Shown in pieces: positions 29,204 through 37,513 of a DNA stretch of 64,000 nt. The translations under genes were made by a program, and so were the position numbers. The notes under the pieces were generated by a model that was not told the origin of the DNA, ran no database searches, and saw only the letters and a program-made list of their open reading frames with translations. The stretch is from Novosphingobium sp. Gsoil 351 (GTDB lineage: Bacteria > Pseudomonadota > Alphaproteobacteria > Sphingomonadales > Sphingomonadaceae), in NCBI RefSeq assembly GCF_009707465.1, contig NZ_CP046120.1:2819501-2883500 (forward strand). Direction: 5' to 3'. Position 1 is the first letter of the stretch. Each line of letters begins with the position of its first letter.

Positions 29204-29264
29204 GCGAGCCGGGAGGCCCCGCTCCGAAGGGTGGCGGGGCCTACCCACCCTAGTGCTCCCAAGT

Positions 29265-29353
29265 GCCCTGAGCTTGCCGGAGGGCGGTCCCATCGTCCCG
29301 GCCCCACCCCCCGCCGCTTCCTGCGAGGAACGGTCCTTCGGCAAGCTCAGCGC
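29265..29353. repeat. Second-type palindromic intergenic repeat
   Basis: GCCCTGAGCTTGCCGGAGG (from 29265) and CCTTCGGCAAGCTCAGCGC (to 29353) are imperfect inverted repeats around a spacer of about 50 bases. The sequence differs from copies A and B but has the same design. It lies between convergent genes. Confidence 0.7.
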
Positions 29354-29371
29354 ATTTTCAATCGGCGAGTG

Positions 29372-30148
29372 TCAGCTCTTGGCGAACGGCGAGAAGTCGG
29401 TCGCAGTGTCGAACACTTCGACCCCCTCGCGCCGCTTGAGCCAGCCGACCACCGCATAAGTCACGGGGGTCAGCAAGGCTTCCCACGCCACCTTCAGGCC
29501 CCAGTTGGTCACCATTACCGTCAGTACGTCGCTCGTTTCCCATACCCCGAGGAAGGCGAGGGGATAAAAGATCGCGCTGTCGACCGCCTGGCCGAACACC
29601 GTGGAACCGATCGTCCGGCTCCACAGATGCTTGCCCGCGGTCAGCACCTTCATCTTGGCCAGGACGAACGAGTTGACGAATTCGCCCGCCCAGAACGCGA
29701 CGAGCGAGGCGAGCACGATCCGCCAGGTGCTGCCGAACACCGATTCGTAGGTGGTTTGGCAAACCGCCCCGCTCGACGTCCGCGCGACCACTTCGGCGAA
29801 CAGCGGATCGCTGCTCGAGGCGCAACCCCAGCCCGGCGAAGGCGGCATCGCCACAACGACGAAGCTCATGAACGCCATGAACAGCAGCGCGAAGAAGCCT
29901 ACCCATACACAGCGCCGGGCATGCGCATACCCGTACACCTCGGTCATCACGTCGCCGATCACGTAGGATATCGGGAAGAACAGGATGCCCGCGCCGAAGG
30001 TCACGCCTTGGACGGTCGCCAGCTTGGCCGCACCGATCAGATTCGATAGCAGCAGGATGGTGACGAACGCCGCCATCACGTAGTCGAAGTAGCGGAACTG
30101 CCGCGGCCCGGCGGCTGCTCCCTCGATGCGTTGCAGACCCTGATTCAT
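29372..30148 (-). CDS. YhhQ/VUT-family queuosine precursor transporter
   Basis: A 258-residue membrane protein of the VUT (YhhQ) family, vitamin-like uptake permeases that import 7-cyano-7-deazaguanine for queuosine in E. coli. It shows YFDYVMAAFVTILLLSNLIGAAK, the conserved FPISYVIGDVMTEVYGY block, FWAGEFVNSFVLAKMKV and the SRTIGSTVFGQAVDSAIFY block. No que genes are adjacent, so the substrate rests on family knowledge. Confidence 0.88.
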   Translation of the reverse strand: MNQGLQRIEGAAAGPRQFRYFDYVMAAFVTILLLSNLIGAAKLATVQGVTFGAGILFFPISYVIGDVMTEVYGYAHARRCVWVGFFALLFMAFMSFVVVAMPPSPGWGCASSSDPLFAEVVARTSSGAVCQTTYESVFGSTWRIVLASLVAFWAGEFVNSFVLAKMKVLTAGKHLWSRTIGSTVFGQAVDSAIFYPLAFLGVWETSDVLTVMVTNWGLKVAWEALLTPVTYAVVGWLKRREGVEVFDTATDFSPFAKS

Positions 30149-30208
30149 GGCTTGCGTGCTATCGCGGTTTGCACGCCGCGCAAAGCGCCCTTATCGCACA
30201 CGCGGCGC

Positions 30209-30285
30209 GCGCCCGTAGCTCATCTGGATAGAGCGCGAGACTTCTAATCTTGAGGTAGCAGGTTCGAGTCCTGCCGGGCGCACCA
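30209..30285 (+). tRNA. tRNA-Arg (anticodon TCT)
   Basis: A complete cloverleaf: acceptor GCGCCCG (30209-30215) with CGGGCGC (30275-30281), D-stem GCTC/GAGC, anticodon stem CGAGA/TCTTG around loop CTTCTAA, T-stem GCAGG/CCTGC with loop TTCGAGT, discriminator A and an encoded CCA (30283-30285). Anticodon TCT reads AGA. The recombinase element begins immediately downstream. Confidence 0.97.
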
Positions 30286-30471
30286 CCTAGTCAAGTCTCT
30301 GGCGTCATTGAGGAAATCTGGATTCAACGGCTGGCATTTTGGCCCGGAATTGGCGGATTTCCGCCATGCGTCAGAGTCCCTCCTGTATTGAGAGACGGGG
30401 CATGATTCGGAACCGGGGAGGCAAATCGCCCGCCGGTCTCTGCCGCGGAAGCTGCTGATACAGATGGAGTT

Positions 30472-32160
30472 TCAGGCGAACCCGAGAAGAACGCGCTGCT
30501 CGGCCCAATCGAGCGGGAGATCGGTGCGCATGAGTAAAGTGCTCGAAAGCCCGATCGGTTGACGCCCTTCTAGGATGGCGGTGACGATGTCCGGGGCCAG
30601 GCATGCCAGCGCCAGCACGCGATTGAGCCGGACGCGGTCGCACCGGGCGTCGCGGGCGATGGCCGAGATGGACTTGCCGGCGTTGGCGATGACCAGTTCG
30701 CGTGCAGCATGCACTTCGGCCACCAGGCGAACGAGGTTGGGATCGCGGTGCCGAAAGCCGGTTGCGGCGAGGGGCCCCGGGATCACCAACCGCAACTGTC
30801 GCCCATGCCAGACTTTGGTTGCTGCGCAGGTGAGGGTGATGGGTGCGGCATCCGCATCTGGGATGGCATCGAAGCCCAGCGCCGTGAGCAACCGAGCGGC
30901 GCTGGTGTGAATGGCAATGCAGTCCGACCGCAGTTCGACACGTTCGATCAGCTTGGCCAGAAGCGGAACGCGGCTCGAGGGATACCCGCCGCGCAGGACG
31001 CTGGCGATGCGACCGGAAGCGAGGATCACCACCGAGGTCTCACGAGCCGAGAACGCATGGCTCTCGATGTGCGTGCCGAGCGCGAGCTGATCTTCGAACA
31101 GCCGCGCCAATCGCTCACAGACCATGGCCTCAAGGTCGTGCGCGGATACGCGCCAGGCTGGGCTGCCATCGATCAGATCGGGACGGGTGCTGTAGTAGCG
31201 GTAGCGCACCTTGTTCTTGAGCGTGTGACTGGGAGCCATGGCACGACCTTCGCCGTCACTAAGCAGGCCAACCAGCAAGCTCGGATTCTTGGCATTCAAC
31301 CGACGTGAGTGACCTTGGGTACGGCCGGTCATAGTTGCTTGGACTTGGGTCCACAGCTCCTCATCGACGATCGCTTCGTGCTCGCCGAAATAGACCTTGT
31401 CCTTGTGAACGATCATCCCGCGGTAGACCGGGTTGGTCAGCAGCCGGAACAGCATGCCCCGGCTATAGAGGGCCCCGCCGCTGGTGCTGCCGTTGACGCT
31501 GGTCTTGATCTCGGTGCGGTAGCCCTCACGGTTCAGCTCGTCGACCAGCTCGACCACCGAGCCAACCGCAAGGTAGCGCAGCATGATGTGGCGGACTATC
31601 TCGGCCTGCGGTTCGTTGATCAGCAGCTTGCGGTTGTGGACGCGGTACCCGACCGGCACCGAACCACCCATCCAGATTCCGCGGCGCTTCGACGCCGCAA
31701 TCTTGTCGCGGATGCGTTCTCCGGTGACCTCGCGCTCGAACTGGGCGAAGCTGAGCAACATGTTGAGGGTGAGCCGACCCATCGAGGTCGTGGTGTTGAA
31801 GCTTTGGGTGATGCTGACGAAGCTGGCACCAGCCTTGTCGAGGACCTCGACGATTTTGGCGAAGTCGGCGAGGGAGCGGGTCAACCGGTCGATCTTATAA
31901 AGCAAGATGATATCGACCCTGCCCGCCGCGACCTCGGCGAGCAGCCGCTTCAGGCCAGGCCGCTCCATGTTGCCGCCCGAAAATCCGCCGTCGTCGTAGC
32001 GCTCGGGTGAGAGCACCCATCCTTCATGGCGCTGGCTGACCGCGTAGGCAGCGCAGGCTTCATATTGCGCATCGAGACTATTGAACTCCTGCTCGAGCCC
32101 ATCCTCGGTCGATTTGCGGGTGTAGACCGCGCAGCGCAGCGTCTTCTTCTTCTCAGCCAC
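30472..32160 (-). CDS. Large serine site-specific recombinase
   Basis: A 562-residue recombinase. The resolvase/invertase catalytic domain is residues 1-155, with the nucleophile Ser17 in YTRKSTEDG and supporting motifs GFSGGNMERPGLKRLL, LLYKIDRLTRSL and FEREVTGERIRDKI. The recombinase domain follows (YRVHNRKLLINEPQAEIVRHIM). The C-terminal part lacks an obvious Cys4 zinc ribbon, unlike phage integrases such as phiC31. Its start overlaps the DUF2924 stop by 8 bases. It probably moves or inverts its own cassette; the att sites are not identified. Confidence 0.92.
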   Translation of the reverse strand: MAEKKKTLRCAVYTRKSTEDGLEQEFNSLDAQYEACAAYAVSQRHEGWVLSPERYDDGGFSGGNMERPGLKRLLAEVAAGRVDIILLYKIDRLTRSLADFAKIVEVLDKAGASFVSITQSFNTTTSMGRLTLNMLLSFAQFEREVTGERIRDKIAASKRRGIWMGGSVPVGYRVHNRKLLINEPQAEIVRHIMLRYLAVGSVVELVDELNREGYRTEIKTSVNGSTSGGALYSRGMLFRLLTNPVYRGMIVHKDKVYFGEHEAIVDEELWTQVQATMTGRTQGHSRRLNAKNPSLLVGLLSDGEGRAMAPSHTLKNKVRYRYYSTRPDLIDGSPAWRVSAHDLEAMVCERLARLFEDQLALGTHIESHAFSARETSVVILASGRIASVLRGGYPSSRVPLLAKLIERVELRSDCIAIHTSAARLLTALGFDAIPDADAAPITLTCAATKVWHGRQLRLVIPGPLAATGFRHRDPNLVRLVAEVHAARELVIANAGKSISAIARDARCDRVRLNRVLALACLAPDIVTAILEGRQPIGLSSTLLMRTDLPLDWAEQRVLLGFA

Positions 32161-32572
32161 GTTGGATCAACCCGAAGAAGCGCGGGCCCGACCAGTGGGT
32201 GCCGGTGACCTCGCCGGCGATCTCGCTGAGCGAACGCCAGGTCTGTTCTCGCCACCAGAACCCGTCGACGCGGACCTCAACGCTGATGGTCTGGCCGTTC
32301 CATTCGCGGACCAACCGCGCCCCTGGCGTCAGGGGTACGGATCGGCGCGACGATGGTTGAGGGTTACCCTGAGCGGCACGCTCAAGTTCGCGCACGACGG
32401 TTGCCGACAAACTGCCGAACTTCCGCTCCTGCAGGCGGTAGGCGAGCAGGCGGCAGACGAGCGGCGCGGGCAGGGCCGGGACGACCGGACCCACTACCTC
32501 GACCCAACGCTCCTTGAGCTGCGCCGGCGTCATCGTCGTCAGCGCAGCCAGGTCCTTGGCGATGCGACTCAC
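32153..32572 (-). CDS. DUF2924 protein
   Basis: A 139-residue protein with LKERWVEVVGPVVPALPAPLVCRLLAYRLQERKFG, then PGARLVREWNGQTISVEV and FWWREQTWRSLSEIAGEVTGTHWSGPRFFGL, which is the DUF2924 pattern. The C-terminal part resembles a small DNA-interacting fold. These proteins almost always accompany a serine recombinase, suggesting a recombination directionality or accessory role; none has been assigned to my knowledge. It overlaps both neighbours by a few bases. Confidence 0.88.
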   Translation of the reverse strand: MSRIAKDLAALTTMTPAQLKERWVEVVGPVVPALPAPLVCRLLAYRLQERKFGSLSATVVRELERAAQGNPQPSSRRSVPLTPGARLVREWNGQTISVEVRVDGFWWREQTWRSLSEIAGEVTGTHWSGPRFFGLIQRG

Positions 32573-32904
32573 GGTTGCACCGCCGCCTCGATCGCGTAGC
32601 GGGTCACCCGATCGAGCTTGTCCTTGACGATGGTGTGGCCTTTCTTGCGCAGGCCGGTCAGGGCCGCACGAATGGTGTGCGGCTGCCAGCCGGTGGCCTC
32701 GACAAGCTGCGCCAGCGTGGCGCCATGCTCGCTGCGCAACATCGCCAGGACCAGCGCTTGCTTGGTCTGGCGGCTGGGCTCATTCGGCGGTTCGGGCACT
32801 TCAGGGGTATCGACCAGCTTTGTGATGGTGAAGCCGCCGGCCTCGGTCGTCGTGGTCCGAGGGCGCGCGAAGCGGCGGGCGGGCTTGAGGGATTTGTCGG
32901 TCAT
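32569..32904 (-). CDS. DUF3489 protein (winged-helix-like)
   Basis: A 111-residue protein. After a basic N-terminus (KSLKPARRFARPRTTTTEAG) residues 45-105 read as a winged helix: TKQALVLAMLRSEHGATLAQLVEATGWQPHTIRAALTGLRKKGHTI. This is the DUF3489 pattern. It may be a DNA-binding accessory or repressor of the recombinase operon. Start ATG 32904, giving a four-base ATGA overlap with DUF2924 at its end. Confidence 0.88.
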   Translation of the reverse strand: MTDKSLKPARRFARPRTTTTEAGGFTITKLVDTPEVPEPPNEPSRQTKQALVLAMLRSEHGATLAQLVEATGWQPHTIRAALTGLRKKGHTIVKDKLDRVTRYAIEAAVQP

Positions 32905-33124
32905 GGTGGGTCTCCGGTGGGAGCAGCGCCATTGCTGCTCCCACCACCCACACCCCCGCCGTTCGACCGGTCGGAGGTACCTGGCCGCCATCCGCGGCCG
33001 TGATCGCCCCAACACCAATGCTCAGCGTTCGCGCACAGTCCAGTGGATTGTGGCGCTCAGCTCAAAAGCTGGGGATGGACTTCGCAACACCGTCGCGGCT
33101 TCGTGTCGGCGCAAGAGGTGGCCG

Positions 33125-33352
33125 ATGGATGACGAGCAGCGACAAGAGCGAGCCGAGCTAATTTCACGAATGTTTGCGCTGCTGACAGCCAAGCTCGAAG
33201 ACGGGGCGGGAATTGGAGGCGAGGCTCAGGAACGGGACCTGCAATCAGAGCAGGTTCAAGACGCAGCCAGCCGACTCATCGACCTGGGCCAGGAAATCAC
33301 CGCCGTCGCCCAAGCCATCGAACAGCTCAACCTGGGTCGCGAGTCCAACTAG
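33125..33352 (+). CDS. Small acidic hypothetical protein
   Basis: A 75-residue, Glu/Gln-rich, probably helical protein (DDEQRQERAELISRMFALLTAK, later LIDLGQEITAVAQAIEQLNLG), divergent from the DUF3489 operon. An AAGAGG ribosome-binding site precedes the ATG. No recognised domain. It may be part of the recombinase element. Confidence 0.5.
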   Translation: MDDEQRQERAELISRMFALLTAKLEDGAGIGGEAQERDLQSEQVQDAASRLIDLGQEITAVAQAIEQLNLGRESN

Positions 33353-33504
33353 ACCACTTCATCGAGCAGCTCTCCCGGCCGTATGCCCAAGGCCGGAGCG
33401 GTCGCTCAAAAACGTGCTTGGTCGCGCGCGGGCCATCGATCCGACCTGGTCGATCAGGGCCGGAAGGACGGTCGGCACAGAATATCGAACGTACCAGAAA
33501 GACC

Positions 33505-33567
33505 GCTAAGCGCTCTCATCCCGGTCATTCACGTTTCATCCCAGTCACCCAAAACTGGTCGCTTAGC
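33505..33567. repeat. Structured intergenic repeat between element and island
   Basis: Two 17-bp direct repeats beginning TCATCCC (33516-33532 and 33536-33552; 13 of 17 match) lie between the inverted repeats GCTAAGCG (33505-33512) and CGCTTAGC (33560-33567). The symmetry suggests a protein-binding or recombination site. I do not recognise it. Confidence 0.45.
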
Positions 33568-33619
33568 TAGCATTCGCATCGGTCTGGCTTGGGGAGCGAC
33601 TGCATGGTGCAATTCGCGG

Positions 33620-34825
33620 TCATTGGACGATCCCCAGTTCGCGGCCGACCCGCGTGAACGCATCAACGGCGGTGTCGATGTGATGGTGTTCGAGCGCAGC
33701 GCTCATCTGCGTGCGAATCCGCGCCTTGCCGCGTGGGACGACCGGGAACGAGAAAGAGGTGACGTAAACGCCTTCCTCGAGCAGGCGCGCTGCGAAGCGC
33801 TGGGCAAGCGCGGCGTCCCGTAGCATGACCGGAACGATCGGGTGCGCACCGGGCAGAAGTTCGAAACCGGCAGCTGTCATCGCCTCGCGGAACCGTTTGG
33901 CGTTGTCGGCGAGCTTGGCTCGCAAGCGGTCGCCCTCATCGCTAGCCGCAATCTCGATCGCCGCGAGAGATGCACCGCAGACTGCGGGAGCCAATGCGTT
34001 CGAGAACAAATACGGACGTGCCTTCTGGCGCAGCAGGTCGACCACGGGCTTCTTCGCCGCCACGAAGCCGCCCATTGCTCCGCCCAGTGCTTTGCCGAAT
34101 GTGCCCGTGAGGATGTCGATCCGCCCTTCGACCTGACACGCCGCGGCGGTGCCCCTACCGCGCGGCCCGACCACGCCGGTCGAATGGCAATCGTCGACCA
34201 GTGTCAGGGCGCCGAACCGCTCGGCCAACGACGTCAAATCGGCGAGCGGCGCTAGATAGCCGTCCATCGAGAACACGCCATCGGTCGCGATCAGGACGTG
34301 GCGAGCGCCTGCCTCGCGCGCAGCGATCAGCTGACACTCGAGGTCGGCCATGTCGCCGTTTGCGAACCGGTAGCGCCGCGCCTTGCAAAGGCGGATTCCG
34401 TCGATGATCGACGCGTGGTTGAGGGAGTCCGACACGATCGCGTCATTTTCGTCGAGTAGCGGCTCGAACACACCGCCATTGGCATCGAACGCCGCCGGAA
34501 AGAGGATCGCGTCCGTAAAGCCGGTGTAATCAGCGATCGCGCGCTCGAGGTCCTTATGGATCGTCTGGGTGCCGCAAATGAACCGAACTGAGGCCAGCCC
34601 GGTTCCCCATGCGTCGATCGCATCTCGTGCAGCGGCCTTGACGCGAGGGTCGTTCGCCAGACCGAGATAGTTGTTCGCGCACAGGTTGATTGCGGGGCCG
34701 GAGCCGGTCGCAATCTGTCCGCCTTGCGCTGTTGTAAGGACGCGCTCAGGCTTCGTCAGGCCTTCTTCGTCAATGGCCCGCAGCTGAGCCTCAACCTGCG
34801 CGTAGAATGCTTCCGGTATGATCAC
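33620..34825 (-). CDS. kbl: Glycine C-acetyltransferase (2-amino-3-ketobutyrate CoA ligase)
   Basis: A 401-residue PLP enzyme of the alpha-oxoamine synthase family that cleaves 2-amino-3-oxobutyrate with CoA to glycine and acetyl-CoA in threonine degradation. It matches Kbl along its whole length: CANNYLGLANDP, GTGLASVRFICGTQTIHKDLE, SLNHASIIDGIRL, DDCHSTGVVG and the PLP lysine Lys245 in TGTFGKALGGAMGG. No threonine dehydrogenase (tdh) gene is beside it, which is the usual partner. It is the last gene of the seven-gene leftward operon, 63 bases after the esterase. Confidence 0.93.
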   Translation of the reverse strand: MIIPEAFYAQVEAQLRAIDEEGLTKPERVLTTAQGGQIATGSGPAINLCANNYLGLANDPRVKAAARDAIDAWGTGLASVRFICGTQTIHKDLERAIADYTGFTDAILFPAAFDANGGVFEPLLDENDAIVSDSLNHASIIDGIRLCKARRYRFANGDMADLECQLIAAREAGARHVLIATDGVFSMDGYLAPLADLTSLAERFGALTLVDDCHSTGVVGPRGRGTAAACQVEGRIDILTGTFGKALGGAMGGFVAAKKPVVDLLRQKARPYLFSNALAPAVCGASLAAIEIAASDEGDRLRAKLADNAKRFREAMTAAGFELLPGAHPIVPVMLRDAALAQRFAARLLEEGVYVTSFSFPVVPRGKARIRTQMSAALEHHHIDTAVDAFTRVGRELGIVQ

Positions 34826-34888
34826 CGCCTCCTATAGAACACAGACGACGGCAGAAGTTCTTCCCCTGATCTCAACTTACCAGACCGT

Positions 34889-35773
34889 CTAAACTGGCTC
34901 GTTAAGCCATCGAATGCCTTGGCTAAGAGCCGCAAAAACCGCGGTGCCATGTGTTTCGTTCGGCAGAATCTGGGCCTTCGCGCGAACCCTAGCCGCGCCG
35001 GAGAGGATCGAAGCCATATGGAAGGTATCGCCCACGATGTCCGGGAAACCACCCATGATGCGTAGATACTCCTGCCACTCGGTCTTATCGCGATGCGGCT
35101 CCCATTCCCTCTTGAGTGCCACCGCACTTTCGAGCTCGCCTGCCGCGAGATAAACCGAGATGTCGCGCGGGGTAGGATCGGCCGTGAACTGCTCGGCACG
35201 GTCGAACAGCAGCGGCTTGTGCCACCAGAACGACGAGCCGACCGCGAAATACCGTCGGAACGCCCCGGGCGCCGCGAACAAGCTGTCCACGGCGAACAGT
35301 CCGCCGAGCGAATGGCCGCCCAAAGTCCATTCGCTCGGATCGACACCAGCTTCGGCTTCCACCGCTGGTCTCACCTCGTCGATAAGAAATCGGCGGAACA
35401 CTTTGGAGTGGCCCGACGGGGGGCAATCCAGACCCAGCACCTTGCCGTACGAGGCGTCCCACTCGGGCCAGCTTGTGGGCGTCAGATCTCGGTTGCGCGC
35501 GACGATGGAAGGGTACGAATTGTCCTCGGGATAGCCCACGGTGACCACCACGGTGGGCGGAGCGAGCTGTCCCAGTTCGAGGAAGTAAGTCAGCTGCGCT
35601 GCCGTGCCCACGACGTGGTTTCCGTCGGTCAACAGCAATCCGTGCGGCTTATCCGTCGGGCTAAGCGGCCTAGTGATTGTCAGCCGATAGACTTGCTCGC
35701 TGGATGATGGCCGGACGGTCCATAGCTCGGTCCGCTCGATAGTGTTGCTGGGTTTGCGCGCGAGTATCTCCAT
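34889..35773 (-). CDS. Putative esterase, alpha/beta hydrolase (esterase D/enterochelin esterase type)
   Basis: A 294-residue cytoplasmic hydrolase without a signal peptide. The nucleophile Ser is in LGGHSLGGLFAVDSLF, with an early VVVTVGYPEDNS strand, a GSSFWW motif and a late His in NETHGTAVF. It fits the PF00756 esterase family, which includes siderophore trilactone and carboxylic ester hydrolases. It sits between the amidohydrolase (16 bases) and kbl in the leftward operon, so it probably cleaves an ester or amide of the island's substrate. Confidence 0.82.
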   Translation of the reverse strand: MEILARKPSNTIERTELWTVRPSSSEQVYRLTITRPLSPTDKPHGLLLTDGNHVVGTAAQLTYFLELGQLAPPTVVVTVGYPEDNSYPSIVARNRDLTPTSWPEWDASYGKVLGLDCPPSGHSKVFRRFLIDEVRPAVEAEAGVDPSEWTLGGHSLGGLFAVDSLFAAPGAFRRYFAVGSSFWWHKPLLFDRAEQFTADPTPRDISVYLAAGELESAVALKREWEPHRDKTEWQEYLRIMGGFPDIVGDTFHMASILSGAARVRAKAQILPNETHGTAVFAALSQGIRWLNEPV

Positions 35774-35789
35774 GGCCGCGTGTCTCCCG

Positions 35790-37109
35790 TTACGCCGCCC
35801 CGAGGATCATTTGTTCCAGGGCCGCCTGCGGCAGCCAACGGCCGTTGGTCACCACCCCCGTCTGCCGGCGAAGCGCGGTGATGTCGTCCAGCGGGTCGGC
35901 CTTGAGGAGAACCAGATCGGCCCGCGCACCCGTTTGGATGCGTCCTTCGCCCGGTTCGCCGAGGAAAGCCGCGGCGTTGACCGTGGCCGTGCGCAGCGCG
36001 CGCCACGGCGACAGGCCGGCCTCGACCATCAGCTCGATCTCGCGAACCAGCGACCGTCCGGGGACGAGACGGCAGCCGGGGCAATCGCTTCCAGCGAGGA
36101 CGCCCGCGCCCACCCGGTCCAGCGCCGCGACCATCGCGCTGCGGGCGGCCCGGCCGTCCTTCAGCACCTGCCGCTGCTCGGAAGAGAACAGCGCGCCCAA
36201 GTCAGACAGCTCTATCTCGCTCGCCATCCATTCGGGAAGGAACGCCGGCAGCGGCTCCGCTTCCTCGGCCATTTCATCGTCCGCGCGGATGCTATGCTCG
36301 ACCACGCTGGTGGGCGCGTTGCACACGCCGGCCTCGGCGGTCTGCTCGGCCAGCTCGTCGATGCGCAGCGGGGTCGCGTAGAGCCACCCCTTGTAGCGTT
36401 CCCACGGGACATCACCGGTTCGCGTATCGACCGCGAAGTCGTAGGATCGGAGGTGCTCGATCGAATCCTGCCGCGCCTGCAGCGCCCCGTGGAGACCCTT
36501 CTGGAACGCCACGTGGCCGACGACCCGAATGCCGACCTCGCGCGCGGTCGCGATGATGGCGTCGTAGATGTCGGCCTCGATGTCGTTGTAGACCTTGATG
36601 AAGTCGAAGCCCGCGGCGGCCTGCTGGCGCACGGCGGCGCGGGCCTCCTCCGCCGTGGTCACCAGTTCGCCGAACTCGGCCATCTCGGGAAAGGTGAAGC
36701 GCGTCTCGAGGATCGGGCCGCAGGTGAATATGCGCGGGCCGACGACCCGCCCCGCTTCCACCGCCTCGCGCAATTTCAGGTGCAACGGCGTGCCGGCCAT
36801 GTTGCGCACCGTCGTCACGCCCGCCGTGAGGAACACCTGGATGTAGGTTGCAGCGCGATCGAGCGCGGCGTGTGCGTCCTCTGCCCCGGCGGGGTTCGCC
36901 GGCGAGATGTGCACGTGCATGTCGTAAAGACCTGGGATCAGCGTCTTGCCGGTGCCATCGAGGCGGAGGGCGTCATCCGGAGGAACGACATCCTGTGTCG
37001 GTCCCACGCTCTCGATACGCCGATCGCGGATCACCACGGTCTGCGCGGGGACGGTTTTGCCCGCCGCCATATCGACCACCGCGACATTGGTGATCGCAAG
37101 GGCGCTCAT
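35790..37109 (-). CDS. Imidazolonepropionase-like metal-dependent amidohydrolase (first)
   Basis: A 439-residue amidohydrolase-superfamily enzyme without a signal peptide. The metal site is complete: His65 and His67 (DMHVHISP), the bridging Lys172 (FIKVYND), His199 (VVGHV), His219 (IEHL) and Asp342 (AGSDCPG). Relatives hydrolyse cyclic amides, Xaa-Pro or N-acyl dipeptides. Its ATG overlaps the RidA stop (ATGA), so it is translated in coupled fashion. The N-terminus MSALAITNVAVVDM is canonical; longer upstream reading is not. Confidence 0.92.
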   Translation of the reverse strand: MSALAITNVAVVDMAAGKTVPAQTVVIRDRRIESVGPTQDVVPPDDALRLDGTGKTLIPGLYDMHVHISPANPAGAEDAHAALDRAATYIQVFLTAGVTTVRNMAGTPLHLKLREAVEAGRVVGPRIFTCGPILETRFTFPEMAEFGELVTTAEEARAAVRQQAAAGFDFIKVYNDIEADIYDAIIATAREVGIRVVGHVAFQKGLHGALQARQDSIEHLRSYDFAVDTRTGDVPWERYKGWLYATPLRIDELAEQTAEAGVCNAPTSVVEHSIRADDEMAEEAEPLPAFLPEWMASEIELSDLGALFSSEQRQVLKDGRAARSAMVAALDRVGAGVLAGSDCPGCRLVPGRSLVREIELMVEAGLSPWRALRTATVNAAAFLGEPGEGRIQTGARADLVLLKADPLDDITALRRQTGVVTNGRWLPQAALEQMILGAA

Positions 37110-37513
37110 TGGGAGCCTCCCCGCTGCGCAGGCTTGGCGGCGATCACCTCCACCTCGACGAGGAATTCGGGCGTGGCAAGGTTGCTGACGTAGACCAGAG
37201 TGGATGAGGGCGCGACCTCGCCCAGCAGTTCGCGCCGCACCTCTCCGAGCTGCCCCAGTTCGAGCGGCTCCACCGCGTAGGTGTTGATCCGAACGATATC
37301 GTCGGGACCGCACCCTTCGCTGGCGAGGATCGTCATGACGTTGCGCAAGGCCCGGACGAACTGCGCGACCGCTCCTTCGGCAACGGTGCCGTCGGCATGC
37401 GTCCCCACCTGGCCCGCGAGGAACAGAAGTTCGCGATCCGCCGGCACCCGCGTCAGATGGCTGTAGCGCCCGATCGGGGGCGCCACGCCGGCGGGATTGG
37501 AGCGGCTGATCAT
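37106..37513 (-). CDS. RidA-family protein
   Basis: A 135-residue Rid protein (LLFLAGQVGTHADGTVAEG, RALRNVMTILASEGCGPDDIVRINTYAV, LVYVSNLATPEFLVEVEVIA). Archetypal RidA hydrolyses reactive enamine/imine intermediates made by PLP lyases. The Arg of the RidA active site (Arg105 in the enteric protein) is not obvious at the matching place, so it may belong to another Rid subgroup. It has four-base overlaps with the genes on both sides in the leftward operon. In an island with several PLP enzymes a detoxifying deaminase makes sense. Confidence 0.85.
   Translation of the reverse strand: MISRSNPAGVAPPIGRYSHLTRVPADRELLFLAGQVGTHADGTVAEGAVAQFVRALRNVMTILASEGCGPDDIVRINTYAVEPLELGQLGEVRRELLGEVAPSSTLVYVSNLATPEFLVEVEVIAAKPAQRGGSQ

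Larger units (their letters stand above)
30472..32904 (-). mobile_element. Serine-recombinase cassette next to tRNA-Arg
   Basis: Three genes in overlapping frames (DUF3489, DUF2924, large serine recombinase) lie 187 bases behind a tRNA gene. This trio recurs in alphaproteobacterial genomes in mobile contexts. I saw no second copy of the tRNA 3' end in the window, so the element's limits are unknown and the coordinates only span its genes. Confidence 0.7.

Noticed and set aside
33383..33823. 146-codon plus-strand frame ahead of kbl
   Set aside because: Its 3' half is antisense to the kbl C-terminus and its 5' half has no recognisable feature or ribosome-binding site.
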